Shown piece by piece: positions 21,665 through 32,567 of a stretch of DNA of 64,000 bases. The DNA lies in assembly GCA_019633425.1 (NCBI GenBank), contig WSUB01000058.1, positions 1-64,000 of the forward strand, given 5' to 3'. Each line of letters starts with the position of its first letter. The stretch's first letter is position 1. Below the pieces are notes generated by a model that saw only the letters and a program-made list of their open reading frames with translations, made no database searches and was not told the DNA's origin. Position numbers and translations under genes: made by a program. The DNA is from Tulasnella sp. 424 (taxonomy: Eukaryota > Basidiomycota > Agaricomycetes > Cantharellales > Tulasnellaceae).

Positions 21665-24368
21665 ATGTCCTCATCAGCAGGGAGGAAGCGTCCAGACGCT
21701 GGACTAGACACCAGCAACATCATAGAAGGTCCACGCAAACGCGCTAGGGAGTCGACGGCAACTGCGAACCACTTCGAGCAGTCCAACTCAAAATCACCTT
21801 CCCCGGCACCTGCTACACCCGCGCCCAAAAAGCTCACCTTGAAGCTCAAGAAACAAGCCGGAGGAGGCAGCATGGTAGGAGGAGAGGCGAAGAATGCTGT
21901 GGTTTTTGACCAAGGGACGAAGATATGGAATGCGGTGAAGAACGCCAAAGACTCTGAGTGAGTGGGAGATTGGAAATGAGAGCGCGTTCGCGTTGTTGAC
22001 AAGAAATTTCACGACAAACTACTGACCATTATTGCGGCTCTCTCCCAACGCCGCTTTGCCCTTTTCAATTCAGTGGTCGATCGCTGTCTTTCGACTTTCT
22101 CGAATTACCGAGCAAAAAAGCCTATCCTGATTACTATGTCATCATTCAACATCCCGTTTCCCTTAAAGAAATAAAGGTACCGTCGTCCTTAGGCTCCCTG
22201 AGGGCGTCCAATAATACTAAACGCCTGCTTTTCATTTCTCAGAGCAAACTTGACAATGGCGAATACCCAACCACGAGAGCCGTCAAGGGAGACTTTGACA
22301 CCATGTTCAAGAACGCCAAGCAGTATAACGTGCCTGGCTCTGGGATTTGGATAGACGCAGACACCTTACATGTTGGTAGCCCTTTGACCAAGGGATGCTG
22401 TGCAAGTCGTCTGATGGAACGGTCTTTCTTCTCCTCTACACAGAAACTCGTTCAACGGGAATTCACCACGATTACTGGCGAGTCTGCGGACATGGAAGTG
22501 GATCAACCCAAGCCTGCAGAAGACAAGCCAGATCCGAGCTCCTCCAAGGCGCCCAAGACTCGTCCGCCAGCACTGGGCAAGTTACTAAAAACTCGGCTAC
22601 AGAAGCTTTACAAGATGACCGACGACGAGTGGGTTTTTTCCCTACTATCTTCTTTGCCCCATCATTCATCTTGACCCTTGGCACGACCTTAAAGGAATCG
22701 GGACCTCTGTGCAGTCTTCATGGATCCACCGAGTCGGCGATTGTACCCTCAATATTACCAGATCATCAAGAAACTTATGACATTTAACATGATAGAGGTG
22801 AGAGCTACGCCACGAACGGCACCTTTAGCCGTCTCCCCCTTACACATTTCGTTTTCAGAAAAAGATCGATAGAAAGGAATATGATTCTGCCCAGCCGTTC
22901 ATGAACGACGTAGAACTTATTTGGTCGAATGCCTATACGTTCAACGAGGAGCACTCTCCTGTGTGGGAAGATGCCAAAATACTGCAGGCGCGTTGCCCTC
23001 CACTCTTCAATGTATCTCCCCCAATCAGCTAACAACGTATTATTCGTATAGGAGGCTTTCCGTAATCTCATGTCTGACTTGCCTGCCCCTTATACTCTAC
23101 CTCCGTTCGAAGACTCAAAGGCGGCCCCTCCGCCGACTAAGATCAAGCTGAAGGTCAAAGAACAAAGAGCGCCTTCGACCGATTCAGGTGCTCCAGCCTC
23201 AGCATCACCGACTCAAGAGCAAGCGAAAAGGGCTTCCCCGCCTCAACCTGTCCCCACACCAACTGTCGCCCCTACTGCCCTTCCCGCCAGCGTCGCACCA
23301 CCACAAGGTACTGGAACTCCCGGTCCAGCACCTAGTCCCGCTCTTCCTACACCCCCAATGGCGTCGACGGCAGCTTCAACACCTGGCCCCACATATCCTC
23401 CCAATGCAGGTACTCCGTACGGCAATCCAGGCCAAATGTCCGCTCAGTACCCGGGTTATCCTTATTATCCCAACGCTTATCAGCAAGCGTTCACACCTTT
23501 CCAACCGCCCCCTCCACCACCGCCCACTCAAACCCCAGCGCCACAGCCCACACAACCCGCTCCAACCGCCATCACTGCCACTCAACCCACCGCTCCGATG
23601 GCCTCGAGCAAAAAACCACCTCAAGTCAAGCATATCAGAAGCTTGACGATAAAGACCGTACCAGCTGGACGGCGGATGAGGTTCGAGGACGTCGAAGGGC
23701 TCAATTTGCGCATGTGGAGTTTCCGTTTGGGTGGTGGGGAGACGGGTGTGGAGTTGGTTGATCTCGAGGTGTACGAAAAGCCGATCGTACCGAAGCAATT
23801 GAAGAAGACGACGGACAAGAAGGGGAAAGGGAAAGGGAAAGCGGATGATTCGATGGATCTCGACGAAGGAGACGAAGATGCAGATGCGAGTGGGGAGGAC
23901 GAGGTTCCGGCTGGCGGAAACAACTCCGCGGACGCTGAGAAGGAGGTGGATATTGAAGTCAAGCTCAACAACTTCCCAATCACCAGCTCGACACCAACTT
24001 CGCCCACCCTGCAAACAGCTCCAGTTGAATCGCCCGTGAATCCAAACGGCGTGATGCTAAACGGAAACGGCCACTCCGTTGATGCCCAATCGGAGAGTGA
24101 GTTGAGCGACGCTGAAGATACGCCCAAGACTCGATCGGGCGGCAAGTCGAAAGGGAAAGCCGGCGCCAAGGGTTCCAAGAGTCGCAAAGGTGGCAAATCT
24201 GGTACGAAAGGAGGCTCAAAAGGCGAACATGAGACGCATGCGGTCAAGACTCGGGTCGAGCAAAAGTGTTGGGTTGCGATTCTGAAGGAGGGGCAGAACA
24301 CGCTCGACGTGAAAGTTGGCCTGGAACAAAGCGAAACTTGGAGGATATTCGTTGATCGGGTCGTGTGA
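21665..24368 (+). CDS. Tandem-bromodomain chromatin-remodelling subunit (Rsc4-like)
   Basis: Seven exons (21665-21957, 22074-22176, 22243-22371, 22444-22628, 22695-22797, 22859-22987, 23052-24368) sum to 753 codons. After a basic N-terminus there are two bromodomains. The first has ELPSKKAYPDYYVIIQHPVS and NAKQYNVPGSGIW; the second has PPSRRLYPQYYQIIKK, DVELIWSNAYTFN and EDAKIL. The acetyl-lysine-contacting position reads N in YN/FN. A long Pro/Ala/Gln-rich linker, an acidic-basic tract (KGKGKGKAD) and a conserved C-terminal block (KCWVAILKEGQNTLDVKVG) follow. Tandem bromodomains plus such a tail are typical of the RSC subunit Rsc4, which tethers the remodeller to acetylated nucleosomes. Intron 22988-23051 uses a GC donor (CAG/GCGCGT). 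Confidence 0.88.
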
Positions 24369-24543
24369 TGAACATTTCACCCGACCATTTTAGAATCGTA
24401 CATTATTATCCTTCTCGCTTGTTGTTCAAAATCCCTATTTGCCGATCTCATCTTTTGGTACTGCGGATGTACTCTCTACTGTTATCTCACTCTACACCTC
24501 GTCTTTTTATATATCGCAATGCCCAGAATCCTCGAATAACGCA

Positions 24544-26891
24544 TTAATAAGGTACTGTGTCGTCTAAATCACTCCCATCGCTCGAGTGAGCCTCAGGGAC
24601 ATATCGTTTATATCTACCCGGTTGCTGGATCGCATCCAGTGAAGGTGAGGTTGGTGAAGCCTGCCCAGCCTCCTGAACCCCACGGGTCGCAATATAACGC
24701 GCGACAATTTCCTCCCTTTTTAACGGCCGAATCTCCCATCCCTCCGAGCCTCGTAGGACGCGGACGCTGCCACTGATGACGTCATGGTCCTTCTCGCCTT
24801 CTTCATCGTCTGTATACCCTTCGTGACGATCCGGATACTCATTCGATGAAAAGGATTCACGCGAAGGCGTAGACGTGGACATGTGATCGTCATTCTCGTG
24901 CTCTGCCTCTGCAGCACGCCGGGAAGATTGCTTCCTTGCTCGTAGCTGACTATTTGATACCTCGAGATGTGGATTGACGTCGTTTCCGTATGTAAAAGGT
25001 GAATCGCCCGCGAAGCGAGGACCAAGTCGTTCGTTGTACTGTGTGGGGTCCTTTGGTGGCCAGATGTCTTGGACCTTAGGATCTACGAAATAAAAAGAAT
25101 ATAAAGGGGGAGTTAGCGGACGAGCCCGATGCTATGAAACTGAGGAATTATGTTAACGCCTACTCACGTCGTCACGAGACCTGAGCAAGCCCACCTGGTC
25201 CTCCAATCACACCATACTGCCCCCGTCTTCCGATACCCGAGCACCGCTGCGAGCGCGAACCTCAAGCCTCGAGATATCATTTTCGATGCCACTCTGCAGG
25301 ACACTCTGGCCGTAACCATGAACTGGCACGCCGCCAGCATAGGGTGGAGCATCGTAATGCACTCGGGATGAAGGGCCGTCGTCGATTGCAGGCATATGTT
25401 CCTCGATTCGGTCGTCCGTGATTGGAGTCCCGTCCCCGTTTTGGGGATGTCGGTGAAATTGGATCCACTTACCCGTGCCATCAGCAACAGGGAATCGCAG
25501 ACCGTCTCCTTTCATCGGCGTTGGCCAACACCACAGCAAAGGGTTGGGCCCTAAGATTACTCTTGTGTTTTCTCGCATTCCGAGGTGCTGCAGGATGGGA
25601 AGACATTGAATGGGAGTAACAAGGCAAAAGAGGCAATACTTAGACGTACATAAGGGAACTTGATCTGATCGAGAAGAGAAGCGTTAGGGCCTGCCCGCGG
25701 ACACCCTTGACCGACTTACCTCGCGGATCTTCCCTCGGCGTACCAAGGTTGCAACCTTGTCCTTCTCCCAACCCTCGATTGTTGTTGTATTGTTGAGCAA
25801 GCAGTAGAAGTGATAGAGGCTTGTGGACAAATGTCAGTCGTTATTTCAAATGGAAGTTTTAAGATCATATACCTGAAAAAGCCCACGCAGATGAGGACGG
25901 GGATACAACTCGCATAGTTGAACACGGTGAAGAGAACTTCAGAAGTCGATGGATCGAGCTGGAGTCGCGCTGCTTAGTGCCTGTTGAGCAGAACGTAGGA
26001 CGGCAAGTACATACCGAGAATGCAGTTGCGCTGACGGCATCCATCACTCGCATAGTAATCATGACCAAGTGGTAGGTGCAGGCAAGGTCCACGTAGAAAA
26101 GGAAACGGATGAAATAGCCATAGTTGTAATGGCCAACGCAGTTATTGACCCAAGGACTATAAGAGCAGTTGTCAGCTTCAAGATTGAAGAAGAATGCTCT
26201 GCGAGAGAAACGCGCCAGTGATGATCTGCAAAGAGGTACGTCAGCAAAAGCCTCGCCTCAGAATCTGCTCAACTCACCCATCCGTAGGACGCATCTAAGA
26301 CAGAAAAAACGGTCGTAAAGTCAGTAAAAAGCCTACACGGACCAACAAATGTCACTTACTTGCCACACTGCTTGCAGTGATGAGCTATAGAGCGGATACC
26401 TCAGCCGCGCAGAAACGTTGGCGCCTGTCTGGACTGACCTCGAGGAGGCTTATAGCCATGACAAGTTCGACAATAGCGTGGCCCGCCAGTGAGTTTCTTC
26501 ACTTCATACCCTTCATTGGATTGAAGGTCAGGTTGCTGCACAGTTCAAAATAGAACTTGTCAGGATGGGCCTAGCCAAATGTTACTCGAGCTTACCCAAT
26601 TGCGCGGCACGGAGCCCGGTGGGGTTCGTACGGTCAAAAAGTAGTTCCAGAAAAGCATCCCAACCAGCAAGCTATGCAGAGAGAGTGACATAGTGTCAGC
26701 TTTCTTTTCCAGCGCGTCAGTGAGTATCGTTCGACATACTTGAAGGGAAGCAAGAGTTTCAGGAGGTCGACCGACAGCTCCCTTCCGTACCATGGCCATA
26801 TGACGAAGATTTGAGAAGAGAATGAAATAAAGGAGATGAGTAAGGTAGTGCCGCCGACCCAGAGCTTTCCAAATATGGGGTTTCCTGGCAT
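24544..26891 (-). CDS. PFA4: DHHC palmitoyltransferase, Pfa4-like
   Basis: Integral ER membrane S-acyltransferase. From ATG 26889-26891 the frame gives [20 protein letters not shown] and a second hydrophobic segment ([14 protein letters not shown]), then [10 protein letters not shown], the cysteine-rich zinc-binding domain [20 protein letters not shown], the catalytic [20 protein letters not shown], and further membrane helices. The DHHC box is assembled from very small exons: 26278-26294 (17 nt) and 26216-26225 (10 nt). The intron after the latter (26157-26215) has a GC donor (TG/GCGCGT). The long hydrophilic C-terminus ends in an acidic region and DLDDTVPY. In yeast Pfa4 acylates chitin synthase Chs3; the same role here is inference from family. 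Many short introns (about 50-60 bp) are present and not all boundaries were resolved. Confidence 0.9.
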
Positions 26892-27320
26892 TGAGGACTT
26901 GGGTTCGTCGACACGGTTGCGGTTGGAATTGCAAGAATGGTAGGCACAGCTTCAGGGGATTTTCGCAGGCTGCGGCGAGCTGCGATGCTTGGTCATCCCT
27001 CCGCTCGTTGTGGATGTCGGCTTCGCTTTCGAGACATCAGACTTTCTTATCACTCATGAGATAAGAAACTTCGATCGTAATTAAGCGGATGTCACGAGGA
27101 TCATTCGGATTCGCTTGGCTCCGGTTTTTAGTACGCCGTGTTCTCGCGGGGTGCATCGAACTCCGCGGTGACGGTGACATTGACGACGGTCTTGTAAACG
27201 ATGTTGATCAGGTCACTGAGGTCATCGATTCGGCGATTTTCATATAAAAGTGGGTTCTATCTGCTTAGCCAAGTCGTCACAGCTGATCCGTGCCAACCCC
27301 ACTTCTTACCAGCTACCGTG
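26892..27320. other. Intergenic region
   Basis: 429 bp between divergent genes. An inverted-repeat-like stretch at about 27043-27070 (CTTATCACTCATGAGATAAG) is visible. No gene seen. Confidence 0.4.
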
Positions 27321-27592
27321 ATGCACACCACAGACGTTTCTCAAGTCCTCTCTGAAGGGCGTCAGCCAGGCCAGCTTGTTGGAGTCAAGATTGATGTGGG
27401 GATCTATACCCTTAGCTCCGGCATACATTTATATTGACTTTCTGTTTGAAGGACAAGGTTTTTGGTGCTAAAATCCTGGAGGTCTTTCACGACGACCAGA
27501 CCAAGTTGTGTGTTGAAGTTATTTGCGAGGGTGATGGATGTTGGCAGCGCATCGACGGGGGAGGTTGCAATGGAGGCGATGGAAAGCCATGA
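27321..27592 (+). CDS. Small orphan protein, 71 residues
   Basis: Two exons (27321-27395, 27452-27592; 56-bp intron GTGGGG...TTGAAG) give a continuous 72-codon ORF. The protein starts MHTTDVSQVLSEGRQPGQ, has VFGAKILEVFHDDQTK in the middle and ends in a Cys/Gly-rich segment (CVEVICEGDGCWQRIDGGG) with four cysteines and no signal peptide. The codon-by-codon plausibility across the junction supports a real gene, but I recognise no family. It lies between the divergent Pfa4 gene and the convergent F-box gene. Confidence 0.5.
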
Positions 27593-27733
27593 GCTCGCTC
27601 GGGTTCATGATTGTTGAAGGTGCACTAGCTTTTCACAATCGCATGACTTCCTGCTGAGCTGAAGGCTACGTAACCCGAATTACAGGTTGAAACCCACAAA
27701 TTACATCTATATCCAAAAATGTTGTGACACGTG

Positions 27734-28823
27734 TCATGATGGTCCAGATGATTGGAAGCACTCCCAACCGTTCTGTTGTAATAATAATTGAACCTCGTTC
27801 CGATCCTCTCCTGCGCTTATGTTCCCTCCTTTCTCCCTGAGCATGAGCTCCAAAACCTCGATACCGGCAGGAAGCCCAACTTCCTTCAGTCTAGCTAAGA
27901 GTCGGGCTAGATCAAATCGTCTGTCGACAAAGACTTCGAGCGGGATTCGGTCTATCCCGCTTGAACCTGTCCCTGCTTCGGCTTCTGTTTCCATCATCCG
28001 CGTTTCCTTCGGTGGACCAAGGACCTCTCTAGGGAGCCTAATGCACACCTTTGCCGTGCGTGATTCGAAAGCGTGTGCTACTCGAAGGATTTTTGGGCGA
28101 TTAGCGGCGCCAGGAACACCACTTCGATGGCAATCAAGCTCGTTTTCCCCCGTCACCCGAATTATGGCCAAAGTTGCTTGAGCGGGCAGATCAGAGATCC
28201 ACAGTCTTTGGAGAAGTGGTAACTGGTATGGCCAATGACCGTTCATGGTCCACTCGTCGACGGCAGACTGGCGTAGAACCTCCTCTCGACTGTGGTCCGT
28301 GTCCCGACCCAGCCAACATTCAGGACCTAGCCCACCCTGAACTTCCAAGTTCCAGAGGGTTGGGCCTAGGAGCTGGAGCACTCTCTGCGTGCGCAGTTCG
28401 CCCTTAGTTTGAGAGTAGCTTGAGCAATAGGGCATCCGAATAAAAACCGATCGACAAGGCTCCAGCTTCGGCTTTCCAAGGGTGATGGCCTCCTGGATGA
28501 AAGCGAGTTTCTTGTCCGTGTTGCTGTTGTTTCGAGGTTCGATGTTGAAGGAAAGGCTGACGATAGCCAACCTCCGAGCATGAACGTTCCAATTCCGGCT
28601 CGTTAGCGCCACGGCTATTAACGTTCTCGATGCTATCCGCGGCTCGGATATCAGCGCATAACGGATGATTTCTTCCAGCAACTCGTACGGAATTTGAAGA
28701 GCACCATCTAATCATGGAAGCGTAAGTCTTGTGGATGGCATAGAACACGAACGTCTCACCTGTGCTAACCCTCTGGGGTCCACGTTGCCTTCGATGGGGA
28801 GGCCGCCCACATATAGACAGCAT
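27734..28823 (-). CDS. F-box-like protein
   Basis: Two exons (28760-28823, 27734-28707; 52-bp intron) give 345 residues. A short basic N-terminus leads to LQIPYELLEEIIRYAL, then ASRTLIAVALTSRNWNVHAR, the F-box pattern used to bind Skp1 in SCF ubiquitin ligases. The C-terminal part has no visible repeats; it would be the substrate-recognition region. Start ATG 28821-28823 is chosen because the first exon joins in frame. The F-box assignment is from pattern, and the substrate is unknown. Confidence 0.7.
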
Positions 28824-29553
28824 CGTCGGTCAACCCCTGAACCTCTTTCGTTTTACCAGTGACACCTTCTCTGGTAGCACTGGTATCTTCAACAAGATAG
28901 TAGTATGCAGAACACGATTTTTGAGATGGTGCAAGAGCAATCAAGCCACTGAACAGTGAACCGTCAGGGAAGTGGACGGCTCCGAATTGCTCTCACGGTT
29001 CTCCGAGCCTTCTACATATTCCGGCTCCAGCAGTGGCAACCTTTCCAGAATTTATTTGCCCATACCATGACGGCTTCTACTATCATGCTGTATCTTTTCG
29101 ACAGTGAACGAGCAGAGCAGGAAAGCAGTAAGCGACGTTGCCTCGAATCGGCGGGCTTGACAATACCAGTTCCAGGATTAGGTAACCCGTCTTCTTCCTT
29201 GAAATTTCACTAACGCCTTTCCCTTCAATAAACAATGAAAATGAATCGTAGAAAATAGTTGGGTCATGTCGGCGTGGCGCGTGATGGCCTGAGCTATGAC
29301 TACGTTTATGGCGAACCACGAAACGGAGCCGATGCAAGGTGAATTGAACCGGAGAGCCAATGAAGAGCACAGAAGGCACACCTTTCGTCTGATAGTTCAC
29401 GTGAAGACACGCCGTACAGATTGCACCACTCCCCGAATGATGCCACTGCTCTTCTCGACTCTGCCACCGGTAACTCCGAGTCGCCGAACCGGTTTGTTTC
29501 CAGTCGTGCACACTCTTCAGACGACCACCCCGCGCATAAAGCACAATCCTACG
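28824..29553. other. Intergenic region
   Basis: No gene supported. A 233-codon minus-strand frame (29083-29784) overlaps the first exons of the nitronate monooxygenase gene and is judged a shadow. Confidence 0.45.
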
Positions 29554-31094
29554 ATGACCAGCATTTCTACACCTATAACGAAGCTTTTTGGGATTCAACA
29601 CCCTATTCTCCTGGCGGGTAAGATGCATCATCGTGATCACAATGGCCACGTTTAGGCGTGAACTGAACTGGATGTACCACAGGGATGAATGTGGCCGCAG
29701 GCCCAAAACTTGTTGCAGCAGTAAGTGGAATGATTCAGTCTTAAACGGTTGCCATTTTAAAACCTCTAGGATTCTAGGTAACAAAGTTCGTCCCCGAATG
29801 AACGCACTGGGGCTTTGTTCCGAAGGCTGACGACGGTGGTCTTTAGCGCTGGTGGCCTTGGGGTCCTGGGCGGGCTTCGATCTACTCCGAGCATACTTCG
29901 CTCACAAATCGCGGAGCTTAAGGCGGACCTCAATCGTCCTGATGCACCTTTTGGGGTAGATCTGGCCATACCCCAAATTGGCGGTGGCGCCAGATCGACA
30001 AACGTAAGCCGCACCTTCCTCTCTCGTCTAGAATGAAGTGGACTCGCTAAACAACCCTTTGCTTCCTAAGTATGACTACACGAAGGGAAAGTTGATGGAG
30101 CTCATTGACATGTCAGCAAAACTTCTGCACATTGGAGTTCAGCTTGACGCTAACGGTTATCTATTCAGTATCATCAAAGAAAAGGCCGCGCTGTTCGTGT
30201 GCGCGGTCGGTGTTCCCCCTAAGGAAGTTGTTGAAAAGGTATTCTTACCTCGATAACTAGTCGGGACTGGGATGACGCTGAAGTTCCTTGATTCTGTTGG
30301 TCCTCAGCTTCATGCCGCGGGAATCCCGGTCATGAATATGGTGGGTCATCCAAAGCACGTTTCGAAGGCGTTGGCGGCAGGTGTCGACCTCATTTGCGCT
30401 CAAGGTGGTGAAGGTCAGTTTCACGACCACAGCTGTACTGGCAAGGGCTCGAGCTTTTTTTCTTGCATAGGCGGAGGCCATACGGGAGATATTCCTACTT
30501 CTCTACTTGTGCCTGCATGCGTCGATGCTGTCAAGGGGCACCGAAGTCCTTTAACCGGAGATCCTGTATATGTTGTTGCCGCTGGGGGGATCTTTGACGG
30601 CCGTGGGCTTGCCTCCGCTCTCATATATGGCGCTTCGGCGGTCTGGGTGGGCACTCGATTCGTTGCATCTGTCGAGGCGGCTGCTCCCAAATTGCACAAA
30701 GAAGCGTAAGTCTAAATTTCTAACCCTACGTGTTAAGTTTAGCTAACTCTATCCACTGAGCAGAGTCATTACGGCCACACTAGACGACGACATCAGAACA
30801 CTCATCTACAGTGGTCGACCCCTACGTGTCCGTAAGACCCCTTACGTGATGGAGTGGGAAGAAAAAAGGCAAGAAGAGATGAAGGATTTGCTATCCAAAG
30901 GCATTATCCCCATTGAACAAGACATGGAGGAACACCCTGAGAGATCAGGGGAATTCCGGATCTGGTTACTAGGCAAGGTTGCAGGTTTGATTCACGAGAT
31001 TATTCCGGCTCGCCAAATAGTGGAAACCATGGTGAATGACGCCGTGGAAAGGCTATCCTCAGCGCAGAGTTATGTCGCACAAAGTCGGCTGTAA
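29554..31094 (+). CDS. Nitronate monooxygenase (2-nitropropane dioxygenase family)
   Basis: Nine exons sum to 363 codons: 29554-29617, 29683-29720, 29770-29777, 29847-30003, 30032-30111, 30169-30238, 30308-30413, 30471-30705, 30764-31094. The flavin-dependent TIM-barrel enzyme oxidises alkyl nitronates to carbonyl compounds and nitrite. Family landmarks are TKLFGIQHPILLAGGMNVAA near the start, SAGGLGVLGG, LFVCAVGVPP, NMVGHPKHV, the FMN phosphate-binding ICAQGGEGGGHTGDIPTSLL, and VYVVAAGGIFDGRG, then GASAVWVGTRFVAS. The 8-nt exon 29770-29777 is needed to reach the AGG motif in frame. The His of GGGHTG (catalytic in class I enzymes) is present. Neighbours suggest no pathway. Confidence 0.92.
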
Positions 31095-31489
31095 TTTACA
31101 GCGAAGTTCTCGGCTTTGAACCTATGTTTGTTGCCCCTCGAGTTGACGTAGCTATTTTGACACTCTACTACTCTTTCGAGGTCTCAAGTTGTTCATTGTT
31201 CTCAATGTGCATACATTCCGCTACCAGGCCAGGTTACCCACACGAACGAGGCGGGATGCGAGATAGATGTTCCGTTCGTATTCACGGACACCTGGTTGTT
31301 GTGTTTAATGGGGGGGTGGGCTGGGGTCCAAAGGACCGAGCCACCGTAGTGAACCGCATTCCCCAAACCGACGTGGGGCTCATTCAGCTTCACTCATGTC
31401 CAATTCGTGCCAGGGATCCGCTTGTGGTCAGCGGTAAAAAGATCTATTCAACAATTGGTCCGAGTCGCTCCCAACGAGACACGTAGGAC
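31095..31489. other. Convergent intergenic region
   Basis: About 395 bp between two convergent genes, presumably holding both 3' ends. Nothing else seen. Confidence 0.5.
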
Positions 31490-32216
31490 TTAGTATCGGT
31501 AACGTGTGGAGTAATCTAATAGAAGGTGGTGAGATAACTGTTGGGGGTCTAATCAAACATCTCTTACCCTTTGGTGAAACGACGAGACCTCTACCCTTTG
31601 AAGCGCCTCGATACACCGTCTCGATGATGTCGATGAGCTATATGGATAGTTTTGGGTGAGCAAGCAGGCTCGTAGATTCATTGTGTTTCAATAAGCTCAC
31701 CTCCTGTTTGTTATCCATTGCCCAATTTCTGCGTGGTTACGGTTTCGTCAGTGATTCAAAGAATCAATACCCTCAAATACGATGGAGACTTACATTTTGT
31801 TATTGTTACCAGTTCCCAAGTCGATCATGATATGTTTGTTCCTAGGAGACCACGAGAGTCAGCGCTGGTCGAGTAAACGGTGAAGGACTTCTAGACGTAC
31901 CGGTAGAAGAACATGACCGTGCAAGGGTCATACAACTCGTACATCTAATTAATATCGAAGGTCTCTTCAGCTTTGATCGCGGACGAAAGAAATCTTCCGA
32001 TACCTTGGTGAAGTCCGGGACTTGAGTGATGTCGACCAAGTAGATAACCGCAAAGTTCTGGACCTTCTCGGATACACCATACAAGGTCTCATCCATCTTC
32101 ATGCATTGAGGGTCCCAATCATGTCCGAAGCGAATTATAACGACGCGGTCGTCCTCAGAGAGGATTGCTTGGTCGACGTGCCAGCCAGTTTGCAGGTGAG
32201 GAAGGAAGTACGACAT
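31490..32216 (-). CDS. DIB1: Spliceosomal U5 snRNP thioredoxin-fold protein Dib1/Dim1
   Basis: Six exons (32004-32216, 31901-31944, 31794-31841, 31701-31728, 31568-31637, 31490-31515) give exactly 142 residues, the usual length of this extremely conserved protein. It is a component of the U4/U6.U5 tri-snRNP that must leave before spliceosome activation. Visible signatures are MSYFLPHLQTGWHVDQAIL, VIIRFGHDWDPQCMKMDE, YLVDITQVPDF, DPCTVMFFYRNKHIMIDLGT, then INWAMDNKQE and SPKDYSTRYRY at the C-terminus. All introns are 59-66 bp apart from the two 3'-most, which differ slightly. Confidence 0.96.
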
Positions 32217-32567
32217 CGGAGTTGGATGTGGTTTGGAGGTCTAGGAGGTCGGTCTATTGGTGGTACACAGACCTATCAGTAAACGAGTTTTTACACAGCC
32301 AAGAACTGATTCGGTGACTTACGGGATCTGCTTGCTATAAGCGTGAGGGGATCGGAGGGGTGGTGGTGAGAGGGACGTAAAAAACGAACATTCCACGCCT
32401 TTCTTTGCGTGTGAGTTGACGCCACAACGCCTCACGAGCAATTCGCAGACCCCCAAGAGGAAATATATTAATAATTACGAATACAACAAAAAAAATGCCG
32501 ACATGCCGATCCGATGATACTATATCGGTTCCCTGGGTACAACAGTTATATGACTTTCGTGTTTTGG
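32217..32567. other. Intergenic region
   Basis: About 350 bp with no gene. It is the upstream region of Dib1 and 3' flank of the next minus-strand gene. Confidence 0.5.

Noticed and set aside
21286..22002. 238-codon minus-strand frame
   Set aside because: Overlaps the EF-Ts 3' flank and the first bromodomain-gene exon; no recognisable similarity.
29083..29784. 233-codon minus-strand frame
   Set aside because: Antisense to the first exons of the nitronate monooxygenase; no domain seen.
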